This document shows positions 49,503 to 58,865 of a DNA stretch of 64,000 bases, in pieces; position 1 is the stretch's first letter, and each line of letters opens with the position of its first letter. The DNA lies in assembly GCA_001970955.1 (NCBI GenBank), contig MPUH01000163.1, positions 1-64,000 on the forward strand, read 5' to 3'. Both the position numbers and the translations under genes were made by a program. Source of the DNA: Stentor coeruleus (taxonomy: Eukaryota > Ciliophora > Heterotrichea > Heterotrichida > Stentoridae). The notes under the pieces were generated by a model. That model was given only the letters and a program-made list of their open reading frames with translations. It did no database searches and was not told the DNA's origin.

Positions 49503-52500
49503 TTAAAACTCTTGAGTTCCAGGTAATCCCTCAACAAACTGTAAAATCTGTCTAAAACTAGGTCTTTTCTCAGGTCTTTCATCCCAGCATGCCCTAATAA
49601 GATCTTTAATCCCATCAGGTACTGTCATCCCTACAGCATTAATATTAGGTCTTTCTCCTTGTAAAACTTTTAAAGGGATTTCAAAAGAACTCATATTCCT
49701 ATAAGGAGTATCCCTTGCAGTAATTTCCCATAAAACTATACCAAAAGAATATATATCAGCAGCAAGTGAATAATCTTGTCCATTTATAACCTCAGGAGCC
49801 ATCCAATGACATGTTCCCATTTGGATTGTAAGTCGACTTTGAGCTTCTTCAAGTATTCTAGATATCCCAAAATCAGCAATTTTTACTTGAATATAATCTT
49901 TAGAGCATTTTACTTGGTCAATAAGAAGTAAATTTAAACTTTTAAGGTCTCTATGGATGATTGGAGGATTTGCCTCATGTAAATATAGCATTCCACGGGC
50001 AATATCAATGATCATTTTTGCTTTCTGCGGCCAATGGAGTTGTATTGTTTTTTTCTCATGTAAAAGGCTAAATAAAGACCCTCCTGCACAATATTCAGAT
50101 ATAATCATCATTGTTGGATCTACACATGCACACATAAAAAGAACAAGATTTGGATGTCTGATTTTAACCATAGCACTAACTTCTCTTTGGAATTCTTGGA
50201 CTATATTTTTCCCTAAACATTCTTGTTTCATAACCTTTACAGCAACTGGAGTTCTTTTAAATTGCCCATGGTAGACAATACAACTAGCTCCACTACCAAG
50301 AATATCCCCAAGTTTTATGTCAGTTTGTGATACAAGCCACCTTTTTTCAATGAAAAAAACCTTTTCATGTTGTGGTTTAGTTTTTGGGGACTGGATTTTT
50401 GCTAGGTCGTCTATAGAATTTGAATTTTTATGGATTTTTAATGGGCTTTTTATAAGGTTTTGGTTAGGTTGAGGGTTTTGGATTATATCTGATTTTTTTA
50501 CGATTATATCAGGTAAAGGGTAATTGAATATTATTTCAGGTATTAGGCTTTTTGGAAGATTTGGCTGAGGGTTTGATATTGGATTAGATTTTTTAGTGTT
50601 TTTATTAGACAATTGGAATAGAGGGTTTGGCACAGGGAGGGTGCTAGTTTTTAATAGACTCGAAGGGTTTGGTTTTATGTTTTGAGGGTTAGGGGTATTA
50701 AGAATACCAGTTGCATGCAAACTTGGTGCACTTGGGGAAGGAGCATTATTTTCATTTAAACCTGTATTAGGTAAACTTGGTGCACTTGGAGAAGGAATAT
50801 TATTTCCATTTAAACATGTATTAGGTAAACTTGGTGCACTTGGAGAAGGAATATTATGTCCATTTAAACCTGTATCAGGTAAACTTGGTGCACTTGGTTC
50901 TAATATTTTATAATCAGCCAAAACCTTATTTTCAGGATAATCTTTCTTATGATTTTGCATATCTAATTCTATAGAATCATTCTCTTTACTTTTTATAAAC
51001 TGTTTTTTCTGGTCATTTTGGTTGTTAAAAAACTCTCCTGCACTTTTACCCATTTTATTAGTAGGGGTTTGTGACATCCCTTTATTTTCCGCAAACTCAT
51101 ATTCATAATTTCCAAAAAAATCATCTTTAAAATCATCAAATTGCATTATAGGCATTTTAAATTTGAGTATATTTAAAGATTGATATGAATCAGCTTTAAA
51201 AACAGGATTTTTCATACTCAGCTCATTAAGTCTATTAACAAACTCTTGAATCTCATTATTTCCCCCTGTTTTCTTTATAAAATCTATCAAATTTTCACAT
51301 TCTTCTATAAGTTGTATAGTTAAAAATCTGTTTATATTTGGTAAAATTGCATTACCCATAGCAAGTCCTTCACATATTCTCACAATTTTCCCTAAATATC
51401 CTATAAAATCTTCAATATTCACGCATTTGATTTGATCTTTCCAACTAGGTGAAGTTCCTGTTTTTATATGAAGATTGATTTTTCCAAGTAATGTTCTTGA
51501 TAACTGTCGTATTAGTCCTAAAAAATACTCACAAAACTCAGAATCTTCAAGGTTTTTAGGGTTGTTGGCCCATATTAAGAGAATATTTTCTAAAGATTTT
51601 GTGAAAAGGTTATAAAAAGTGTTGTTAGGAAGAGATACAAGTAGTTTTTGAATGATAATTAAGGATTTTAAAGTAATTATAGTGAAGTTTTTCGGTGCTG
51701 AGGAGATTAATTGGAAAATAGTTGGGATTTTTTCAGGTTGGGTATGTGAGGAAAATATAAGTTGCTGTAGATAAAAAGGATCTGGTTCACAAGGGTCTTT
51801 GGTTAATATACTTTTAACACAAGCTTTTACCGAATACTTAACACAAAACACCCTAATTTCTGTACTTTTAAAGAAAAAAGGTAGTGTAGGTATTTTTTTA
51901 TTAACAATCATATTAAGAATTCTCCTAGGCAAAGGTCTCTCATCAGGGTTAGTTTCTAAGCACATATTAATCATCTCAAGAACATGCTCTGAAACCAGAT
52001 TATTAATACTATTCCCCCCAAAAGGATAATCCCTATATACCAAATAATAAAGTAAACATCCTAATCCCCATATATCATATTTACTATAATCAATCCCATC
52101 AAAACTTTCAGGTGGGCGTAAGACCGGATGATTAATATTTTTCATATTAAAAGCTGAACCTTTTTTCTTATAATCATCAACCCTTAAAGATCTCTCAAAA
52201 CCCCCAATTTTAAATATAAATTTCTCATCGATCCATATATTCATCGGACTTAGATCTCTATGTATAATCCCATTATCGTTTATTTTAATAACCCCTAAAA
52301 GAATATCTTTGAAAATATATAAAATTTGCTCTTCTGTAAGCTCATGGGTTTTCATAAAATCTTTTAAAGTCCCATTTTCGTAATATTCTAGTTTTACCAA
52401 GCCTAGGTTTAAGTTTTTTGATAAGAAATTATCATATAAAGTTGCTATATGTAAATCAGAAGGGATAAGTTTTTGATTTGTAATAGATTGATAGTAAAGG

Positions 52501-52658
52501 TATTGAAGTTGAGGAGTTGAAGTTGGAATAGCTCTGATAAGTGATTTTTGATTGTTGGAATCACTTAGGTAAGTAGAGTAAATTGGGTTTTGGCTGAGGA
52601 GTTTAGATATGGTTAGGTTTCCTGTAGGAAAAGGTAAGCTTTGAGATGGAGTTAGCAT
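49503..52658 (-). CDS. Tandem pseudokinase plus TKL kinase with PSAP repeats
   Basis: A 1051-residue protein. The N-terminal kinase fold (about 15-255) has HRDLSPMN at 133-140, but the DFG position reads GGF (152-154), the VAIK lysine region reads LIRAI and the glycine loop is absent: a likely pseudokinase. The middle (about 255-770) is partly helical and then Pro/Asn/Ser-rich, with four copies of an 18-residue PSAPSL repeat (about 586-656). The C-terminal TKL domain (about 775-1045) is intact: GSGASCIVYHG, AVKVM, HRDLKSLN (Asp904), DFGIS, GTCHWMAPEV, CWDERPEKRPSF. The layout recalls the pseudokinase-kinase order of JAKs, but the catalytic domain is a Raf/CTR1-like TKL. Confidence 0.88.
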   Translation of the reverse strand: MLTPSQSLPFPTGNLTISKLLSQNPIYSTYLSDSNNQKSLIRAIPTSTPQLQYLYYQSITNQKLIPSDLHIATLYDNFLSKNLNLGLVKLEYYENGTLKDFMKTHELTEEQILYIFKDILLGVIKINDNGIIHRDLSPMNIWIDEKFIFKIGGFERSLRVDDYKKKGSAFNMKNINHPVLRPPESFDGIDYSKYDIWGLGCLLYYLVYRDYPFGGNSINNLVSEHVLEMINMCLETNPDERPLPRRILNMIVNKKIPTLPFFFKSTEIRVFCVKYSVKACVKSILTKDPCEPDPFYLQQLIFSSHTQPEKIPTIFQLISSAPKNFTIITLKSLIIIQKLLVSLPNNTFYNLFTKSLENILLIWANNPKNLEDSEFCEYFLGLIRQLSRTLLGKINLHIKTGTSPSWKDQIKCVNIEDFIGYLGKIVRICEGLAMGNAILPNINRFLTIQLIEECENLIDFIKKTGGNNEIQEFVNRLNELSMKNPVFKADSYQSLNILKFKMPIMQFDDFKDDFFGNYEYEFAENKGMSQTPTNKMGKSAGEFFNNQNDQKKQFIKSKENDSIELDMQNHKKDYPENKVLADYKILEPSAPSLPDTGLNGHNIPSPSAPSLPNTCLNGNNIPSPSAPSLPNTGLNENNAPSPSAPSLHATGILNTPNPQNIKPNPSSLLKTSTLPVPNPLFQLSNKNTKKSNPISNPQPNLPKSLIPEIIFNYPLPDIIVKKSDIIQNPQPNQNLIKSPLKIHKNSNSIDDLAKIQSPKTKPQHEKVFFIEKRWLVSQTDIKLGDILGSGASCIVYHGQFKRTPVAVKVMKQECLGKNIVQEFQREVSAMVKIRHPNLVLFMCACVDPTMMIISEYCAGGSLFSLLHEKKTIQLHWPQKAKMIIDIARGMLYLHEANPPIIHRDLKSLNLLLIDQVKCSKDYIQVKIADFGISRILEEAQSRLTIQMGTCHWMAPEVINGQDYSLAADIYSFGIVLWEITARDTPYRNMSSFEIPLKVLQGERPNINAVGMTVPDGIKDLIRACWDERPEKRPSFRQILQFVEGLPGTQEF
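50705..50905 (-). repeat. 54-nt in-frame tandem repeat (PSAPSL units)
   Basis: The unit recurs with 54-nt spacing; ACTTGGTGCACTTGG on the plus strand starts at 50721, 50775, 50829 and 50883. It encodes about four copies of an 18-residue unit like SPSAPSLPNTCLNGNNIP within the linker of the tandem kinase. Confidence 0.93.
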
Positions 52659-53017
52659 ACTTAAGTTGATTTTATATTGTTTTTAGAAGATTAAGAGGTT
52701 TTTAAGGTTTATAAGAGAAAATCTTTTTAGGATTTAGAAAACAAAGAGTTTTATATAACGGGCTAATAATTATCTGATTATTAAAATGATAACTTGTATA
52801 TTAGTTTATCATAAAAATCTTATACAAAAAAATCTAATAAAACTTATTTCAAACTGAAACTCTATATATCTAGTTTTTTCCTACTATAATCTTATCATCA
52901 TATCCAAATTCCCTAAACTTATATTCCATAACAACCTCATCATAAACCTTTTATCCTTATTTTTATTTCCATCTTACAATATTCTTAACTATATTAAAAT
53001 ACAAGCCATTGTTATTA
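52659..53017. promoter_or_regulatory. Divergent upstream region, kinase and EMC7
   Basis: No gene. G-rich on the plus strand next to the kinase start, changing to C-rich and G-poor towards the EMC7 start: two upstream flanks back to back. No defined motif recognised. Confidence 0.5.
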
Positions 53018-53554
53018 ATGTTCATATATCTAATCCTCGGCCTCGCTTTTTCAGCTAGTATTACAGGTGAAGTCTTTGGTCCTAAAAACCCTGCCGAGAA
53101 GAAATTCTGGAATCCTTTAAGCGTAAATATTCATTTAAATGGGTATAAAACAACCTATTTAGATGCTTCAAACTCTTTTGTATTCCATAATGTTCCAGAT
53201 GGTATATATGTTTTAGAAGTTTTAGATCACAAACATTATTATAAAACTATTGTTCTTGAAGTCTTAGGGGAAAATGTTGTTGCTAGAGACTCAAACATAT
53301 TTAAAGGAGAAAGAATTGTATATCCTTTACGTATGCAAGCAGAAAAAAGACATGTTTACTTTGAAGAAAGGGAAGCGTTTTCTATTATGAGTATTTTTAT
53401 GAATCCTATGCTACTTATGACTGGGTTTATGTTGGCTGTAGCTTTTTTGATGCCAAAGATGAAGATGGATCCTGAACAGATGCAGGAGATGAAAGATATG
53501 CAGAAACAGATGAATTCAGGATGGATGAGCTCGTTGTTGTCGCCACCAAGCTAG
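53018..53554 (+). CDS. EMC7: ER membrane complex subunit 7 (EMC7)
   Basis: A 178-residue protein from the ATG at 53018. A signal peptide (about 1-14) is followed by a beta-sandwich with SFVFHNVPDGIYVLEVLDHKHYYKTIVLEV and YPLRMQAEKRHVYFEEREAFSIMSIFMNPMLLM, matching EMC7 (SFVVHDIPSGSYVVEV ... YPLQM ... FLMNPMVMM). One transmembrane segment (about 125-146) leads to a cytosolic Met/Gln-rich helix with DPEQMQEMKDMQKQM. EMC7 is part of the lumenal cap of the EMC insertase, which inserts tail-anchored and multipass proteins into the ER. Confidence 0.93.
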   Translation: MFIYLILGLAFSASITGEVFGPKNPAEKKFWNPLSVNIHLNGYKTTYLDASNSFVFHNVPDGIYVLEVLDHKHYYKTIVLEVLGENVVARDSNIFKGERIVYPLRMQAEKRHVYFEEREAFSIMSIFMNPMLLMTGFMLAVAFLMPKMKMDPEQMQEMKDMQKQMNSGWMSSLLSPPS

Positions 53555-54376
53555 ATAGGAAATATTAGTTTTTTATAAGAGATTTGATGAGTTTTAGTTT
53601 TTTGGTTGGAAATTGGGAAGAAGATGAATGTTTTTAAGGAAAATAAGAGTTTTTGTTCATGATGGGAGGAAAAAAAGATTTTTTTGGGAAATATATCGAT
53701 TTTTATGCAGATTTGTCAAGAAAATTATGTTAATAATTAATTTTTGTAATATTAATAGAAAATCTACTTGTTGAAATGGTGAAAGAAAAAAGGTAAGATA
53801 TTGGATGAAAAATAGGAAATTTATTATTTTATTGATTTCTTAGGAATTTACTCAAAAACAAATCGAAAAGATGTGTAATATTGAAAGATTAACTATGATA
53901 ATCATTATAAGCAATAAACATTTGATATCCAGTTATATCTTGAAAACTCAAAAAAATAGATCACCATAGGATCGTCGATTTTTTACAAATTAGAACCCTA
54001 ATAGCTATTATTACCAAAGCTAAACAGTAACCAAAATATTTAAAATTAATAATCACAAATCATCTAAATAATTATATAAAATTACCTTTAAAATTTCTAC
54101 ATCAACACATCTTTCAAAACAAATTTAGCTAATTTTTATATTAAAATCAATTCATTACTATAAATATATTTATTTCTCTTATAAATTCTCATTATACCAT
54201 AAAAAAAAACCTATCCTAATCTTTCTAATAAATTACCCTAACAAACTCATCCTATTTTTCTAAACCCACTCATAAACTAAAATAAAAAATTCTTATCTAA
54301 TCACCTAAAATCTCCATTCAAAATCCTCCCTTCATACAAAATTCCCTTTTATTATAATAAATAAAACCTCACGCAC
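53555..54376 (+). promoter_or_regulatory. Intergenic with C-poor left part and G-free right part
   Basis: No gene. After the EMC7 stop, C is nearly absent (2 C in 53581-53700). From 54129 to 54372 the plus strand has no G at all (244 nt), ending 4 nt before the HSP60 ATG. This is the clearest example of the flank asymmetry in the window. Confidence 0.6.
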
Positions 54377-56053
54377 ATGAAATTATTACGTTCAAGTGCT
54401 CAAAGGTTGTTTTCTTTCAAAAATGTTGACATAAAGTTTCATCAAGACAGTCGTTTAGCAATCTTCAAAGGTATATCCAGACTAAATGATGCTGTCAAAA
54501 TAACTTTAGGTCCAAAAGTAATCATAATATAGGGTAGCAATGTAGCTCTAGAATATGAACTTGGTCCTCCAAAAATCACAAAAGATGGGGTGACAGTTGC
54601 TAAGCATATAGAATTTCTTAATGCTTGGGAAGATGTTGGGGCGAAAATCATAAAATTCCCTGCTAATGAATCTAATGTTCATGCTGGTGATGGGACTACT
54701 ACAGCTACTATATTAACAACTCATATATTAGCAGAAGGATTAAAACAGTTAGAAAAAGGTTATCATCCAGTTTTAGTTAAAGAAGGTCTAGTAAAAGCTG
54801 CAGAAATAGTTGACAAGTATTTACAAGAAAAATCAATCCCTGTGACGAGCGAAAGCGAGTTGAACTCTATATGCAACATAGCTTGTAACAATGATAAGAA
54901 AATGGCTGATCTCATCCTCCATGGTATTCTAACAACCGGCCGTGATGGAGCTTTTCTAGTCGAAGAAGGTAATTCTCTAGAAGACCGGCTAACTGTAACT
55001 ATTATAAAGGTATCAGATGGTTTTATTGTCCAAAGAGGTTTAGCATCTGAAATGTTTAGTCTAACAGAATCAGAGTATTAAAAACATAGGTTGAAATTAG
55101 AAAACCCATTAGTTCTCGTAGGTTCCTATAGATTTCATGAGCTTTCATCAATTCTTTCAATATTAGATTATGCTAAAAAAAACAATCGTAGTTTATTAAT
55201 CGCAGGTGAAGATATTGATAAAGAAGTACTTAGCACTTTGATTTTAAATAAAGAAAAATCTGAACTTAACTGTTGTGCAATTAATTTCCCAGGTGAAAAC
55301 AATTACATGTTCTTAGAAGATTTAGCAGGTTTTACAGGGGCAAAGCTTATAAACCCACACACAATCCAAGACCTTAGCCCAGAATATTTAGGTAGTTGTG
55401 GCCGAGTTCATGTTGATAATATGAAATCCACATTTATTCAAGGCCATGGGGATCTTTCAGTAAGAAAAGCTCAAATCCGAAGCGAAATGGCTGAAGAAAC
55501 AGATAGTATGACATTAAGTGTACTTAAAGAACGTTTACAAAGATTATCAGGTAAAATGGCTGTATTTGAAATTGGTTTATTAGGAGGGAAAATTGCTATG
55601 GCTGAAAGACGTGATAGAATAATAGACAGTCTAAACTCAGTCAAAACCGCAGTTAAAGAAGGTTTCTTACCTGGAGGAGGTATTGCTTTATACAATTCAT
55701 CTAAAATTTTATCTAAAGTTCGTTATAACAATGAACATGATATTGGTATTAGAATATTACAAGAAGCTTTAAAAGTCCCATTAAGTCTTATAGCTCGAAC
55801 CTCATCTTTAGGTATATCTTCAATTGACACTATATGGTCAAGTCAAGATGAAGAATTCGGTATTGATGCTAATAAAGGGATTTTTTGCAATGTTGTTGAT
55901 AATGGAATTATTGATAGCACTGGGGTTATTAGACAAGCTGTTAGGACTGCAGTATCAGTATCTCAGATGATTTTAGCTACATCAGCAGTTATTGTTAAAT
56001 CAAAAAGATATGTCCCAACAAAACTTAAAGGTTATAAGAAGGAGATTTTTTAA
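54377..56053 (+). CDS. HSPD1: Mitochondrial chaperonin HSP60, divergent, three exons
   Basis: Exons 54377-54517, 54533-55074 and 55090-56053 join across two 15-nt introns into 548 residues. The first 12 residues (MKLLRSSAQRLF) look like a mitochondrial presequence. Chaperonin motifs: [40 protein letters not shown] (nucleotide Asp), RRDRIIDSLNSVKTAVKEGFLPGGGIAL. The equivalents of GroEL Asp52, Asp87 and Asp398 are present, so ATPase is likely. It is less conserved than usual: GLLG stands where the GGTS-type loop is expected, the RGYISPYF stretch reads RGLASEMF, and the C-terminal GGM tail is absent. It may be a second, specialised HSP60 paralogue. Confidence 0.88.
54518..54532 (+). other. 15-nt intron 1 of HSP60
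   Basis: Sequence GTAATCATAATATAG, phase 0, in-frame TAG if kept. It splits GPK from GSN in the conserved GPKGxNV motif. Confidence 0.95.
55075..55089 (+). other. 15-nt intron 2 of HSP60
   Basis: Sequence GTATTAAAAACATAG, phase 2, in-frame TAA if kept. Removal joins TES to ELKLENPLVLV. Confidence 0.93.
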
Positions 56054-56108
56054 GGTTATTTTTATTGAATATTTGAAATAGGAAGATAATGTAAAATTAG
56101 GTAAGAAA

Positions 56109-56804
56109 ATGGACTATTTTAAAGACTTGTCCCCTGTGAACTCTAAAATTAAGATATCCAAAGATCATATTGTAGAGACTAGATATGCTTCTTATGAGAG
56201 GGCTAATGATTATATTAAGCATATTACGAAAGTGTTTGATACAACATTGCAGAAATCTGCGGAATATGACTCATCATGTGTGGAAAGTCTGAATTTCAAA
56301 GCAAAACTACCACAAATTGATGGGAAGTATAAAATTTCTTGCTTCCCTAATGTGCATATAAGTAAAGAGATTACAAATAAAATCGCTATGATTAATGCTT
56401 ACTGCAATTTGTCGGAACTTAAAATCTCCAAGTCAAAATTCAGACCTAAGTCGACGATATTTTCTGATCCACCTTTGCCGAAAAAGTCCCCAGAGAAGGA
56501 ATATCATGTGAATTATACGAGTAGATCAAAAAACTATTGCCATAAATGCAATTATTCTGAAACCAACTGCCAATGTCGTAGCCTCTCCCCCAAACTGAAA
56601 AATTATTTCCCTGTGCCAAAAATCCCCCTTTCTCCAAAACTTGTTAGAAAAATCGACACAAAACCTCCATTTGTCATTCGGTCCATGAACAACTCCCATC
56701 TTCTTATTAACAAAAAGAAAAAAAACTTTTTCTCCCAAAGCCTTGAAGACCAATCCCCATCAATAAGCCCAGTTAAATTCAAAACTTTCTCTAGTGATTA
56801 TTAA
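56109..56804 (+). CDS. Basic hypothetical protein with Cys cluster
   Basis: A 231-residue Ser/Lys/Pro-rich protein. A small cluster YCHKCNYSETNCQCRS (about 138-153), with four cysteines and a histidine, could bind a metal. The C-third has several SPK/SP motifs (SLSPK, PLSPKLVRK, SPSISPVK), possible proline-directed kinase sites. No domain recognised. It starts 55 nt after the HSP60 stop on the same strand. Confidence 0.6.
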   Translation: MDYFKDLSPVNSKIKISKDHIVETRYASYERANDYIKHITKVFDTTLQKSAEYDSSCVESLNFKAKLPQIDGKYKISCFPNVHISKEITNKIAMINAYCNLSELKISKSKFRPKSTIFSDPPLPKKSPEKEYHVNYTSRSKNYCHKCNYSETNCQCRSLSPKLKNYFPVPKIPLSPKLVRKIDTKPPFVIRSMNNSHLLINKKKKNFFSQSLEDQSPSISPVKFKTFSSDY

Positions 56805-57270
56805 ATAAAACATAAAAAAAACATGATTTAAATACTAAAATGCACTCACAATTATGCTCCAAAAAATTTATAATAAACAAAATACAGAGATATTAAAAAA
56901 TATAACCCATATCCTGCAAATTCTGCACAAAAATATACAAAAACAAGTTTCTTTTTTAGAACCATTAGAAAAATACCACTTAGAAGCCTTATAATATAAA
57001 TAATATTAAACGACTACAACTTAAAAAATATTTTTTAACTTTTTTTTGGGATTAAGTTTTCCATTATTTTATCAAAAATATCATAAACCATCATCAAAAA
57101 GTATCAAATACCCACAATTTTTAATATTTTTTTTAAGCTACCTATTATTAAGATTAATATAATGAAAACTATAATAATTATTTTATGAATAGAAGTAGAT
57201 AAGGATTATATTGAATAATGATTTTGAGTAAGTTTTAATATAAGATTTAAATTAAAGTATATAATATTAT
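56805..57270. other. Intergenic, no gene seen
   Basis: AT-rich spacer between plus-strand genes. Nothing recognised beyond A/T runs. Confidence 0.5.
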
Positions 57271-58722
57271 ATGGATATTGTTGAAATACCGGAAGCTGAA
57301 GAAGATTATGAAGCGGATTATGATTGTTCGAAAGGTTTGAATTCGCAGATGGAATTGGATTTTCATAGGATGGCTACGGATTATGGGGATGAAGAACAGG
57401 CTTATGATTTGTATTTGATTGAAGAAGTTTTTAAGAGATTCGCCAACTTTGCTATTTCTCTATCACTATCTTTCATCCTTATTCAGCTTTATCTTTATGA
57501 AATCCTTCCAATAGCCTATTCAGTTCTTCCCTTACTAATCCTAGAACTAAAACTCTTGGCTGAATTCCTATTAAAATTCAAAGACGAATACGAAATAATC
57601 CCAAACATCTATAAAAGTGAATATTTTATCGACTCAATCGAAAGTATAGGAAACATAATCTCATACATCCTCCTTATCATATTTTTACTAAACAAGCTTT
57701 CATACCTTTCAATAATTTCCATACCATGGATTTTAACGAATATATTTAAACTTGTAACAAAAGCCAATCTTGCAAATATTTGTATTTCTTTATCCAGCAT
57801 AGTAATTTCCATATAGGTCCGAATGTTTTCCAGCTGGATAAAAATTTTCACCCTTATTTTATTTGGTTTCAAAATTGACAATTTTCTATCATATTCTTGG
57901 AAAATCGCTTTAATCCCTATCTACATTTCTATATTACTCTGCCTTATAATCTGTATCGCTAGTATAATTTTAATTTTCCTTCAATACATCACTGGTGAAA
58001 AAGACAAAAACGCTATTACGGCAAATTTATGGCTGATCTACTCATCATCAGGGGGAATAATATCAGTAATAAGCATAATTATTAATATCAAAAATGATTA
58101 TCTTATTATTCCTATTATTTACATTATAAGTTTTTCTATTATAACCAGATTCTGTCAACGAAAACTCGCATATTGGTGGTGGGAATTTTTTATAAGCGAA
58201 ATGTCAATCCCAGTTCCTTTAGATTATAAGAATTTACAATTAAATTTACCGGAATCTCAAAAGATTTTTATAGGAGGAACATTTACTGAAAAGCTTAAAA
58301 AAGCGATAATTCTAACCCCGAAAGCTTTGGTTAAATTAGCTAATCCACAAATACAGACTAGAACTGAGAAAATTGTTAGAAAAAAACATAACAGGAGCTC
58401 AAGTCATGCATTTGAACTGAAATCTTTTAAGATTAAAGAAAAAAAACAAATATCAAGGTCTAAAAGTATGGCAATTGCTGCTGGGATTGATAGTTTGGAT
58501 CTTTCGAGGTTTCAGAATCTTTGCAAATTTTGTTTTAGGGAAATTGCAGATTGTAAATTTGTTAACTGTGGCCATGGAGGTGTGTGTATGAATTGTGGGG
58601 ATATTATACTTAAATCAAAAAGAAAATGTTATATATGTGAAATTGAAATTATTGATATAATAAAAGAAGAACTAGATATTGAAAATAATATGCTTGCTGT
58701 TATTGAAGGAAGGTTAGACTAG
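57271..58722 (+). CDS. Multi-pass membrane protein with C-terminal RING finger, two exons
   Basis: Exons 57271-57801 and 57817-58722 join across a 15-nt intron into 478 residues; unspliced, they look like two genes. An acidic N-terminus (about 1-50) precedes about eight hydrophobic segments between residues 60 and 295. A basic, Ser-rich stretch (SRSKSM, HNRSSSHAF) follows, then a C-terminal RING-HC: CKFCFREIADCKFVNCGHGGVCMNCGDIILKSKRKCYICEIEI (about 408-450). The arrangement resembles protist proteins with a TMEM185/FRAXF-like membrane region and a RING, presumably membrane-bound E3 ubiquitin ligases. The membrane and substrate are unknown. Confidence 0.8.
57802..57816 (+). other. 15-nt intron in membrane RING gene
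   Basis: Sequence GTAATTTCCATATAG, phase 0, in-frame TAG if kept. Removal merges two adjacent frames into one multi-pass protein. Confidence 0.88.
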
Positions 58723-58865
58723 TAACTTTATTATTATAGAATAAATAGTTAAGCAAATTTTGTCAATTTTGATGCTTATAAAATTTTGCCGTATACATCG
58801 TATTTTATATTTTTAAATCCAAAACACAATTCCCAAACAAAAATCCCATAAAAATTAGACCATAT

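Noticed and set aside
57271-57816. Separate 181-residue membrane protein upstream of the RING protein
   Set aside because: A 15-nt intron at 57802-57816 joins it in frame to the next gene, and both parts are multi-pass membrane sequence.
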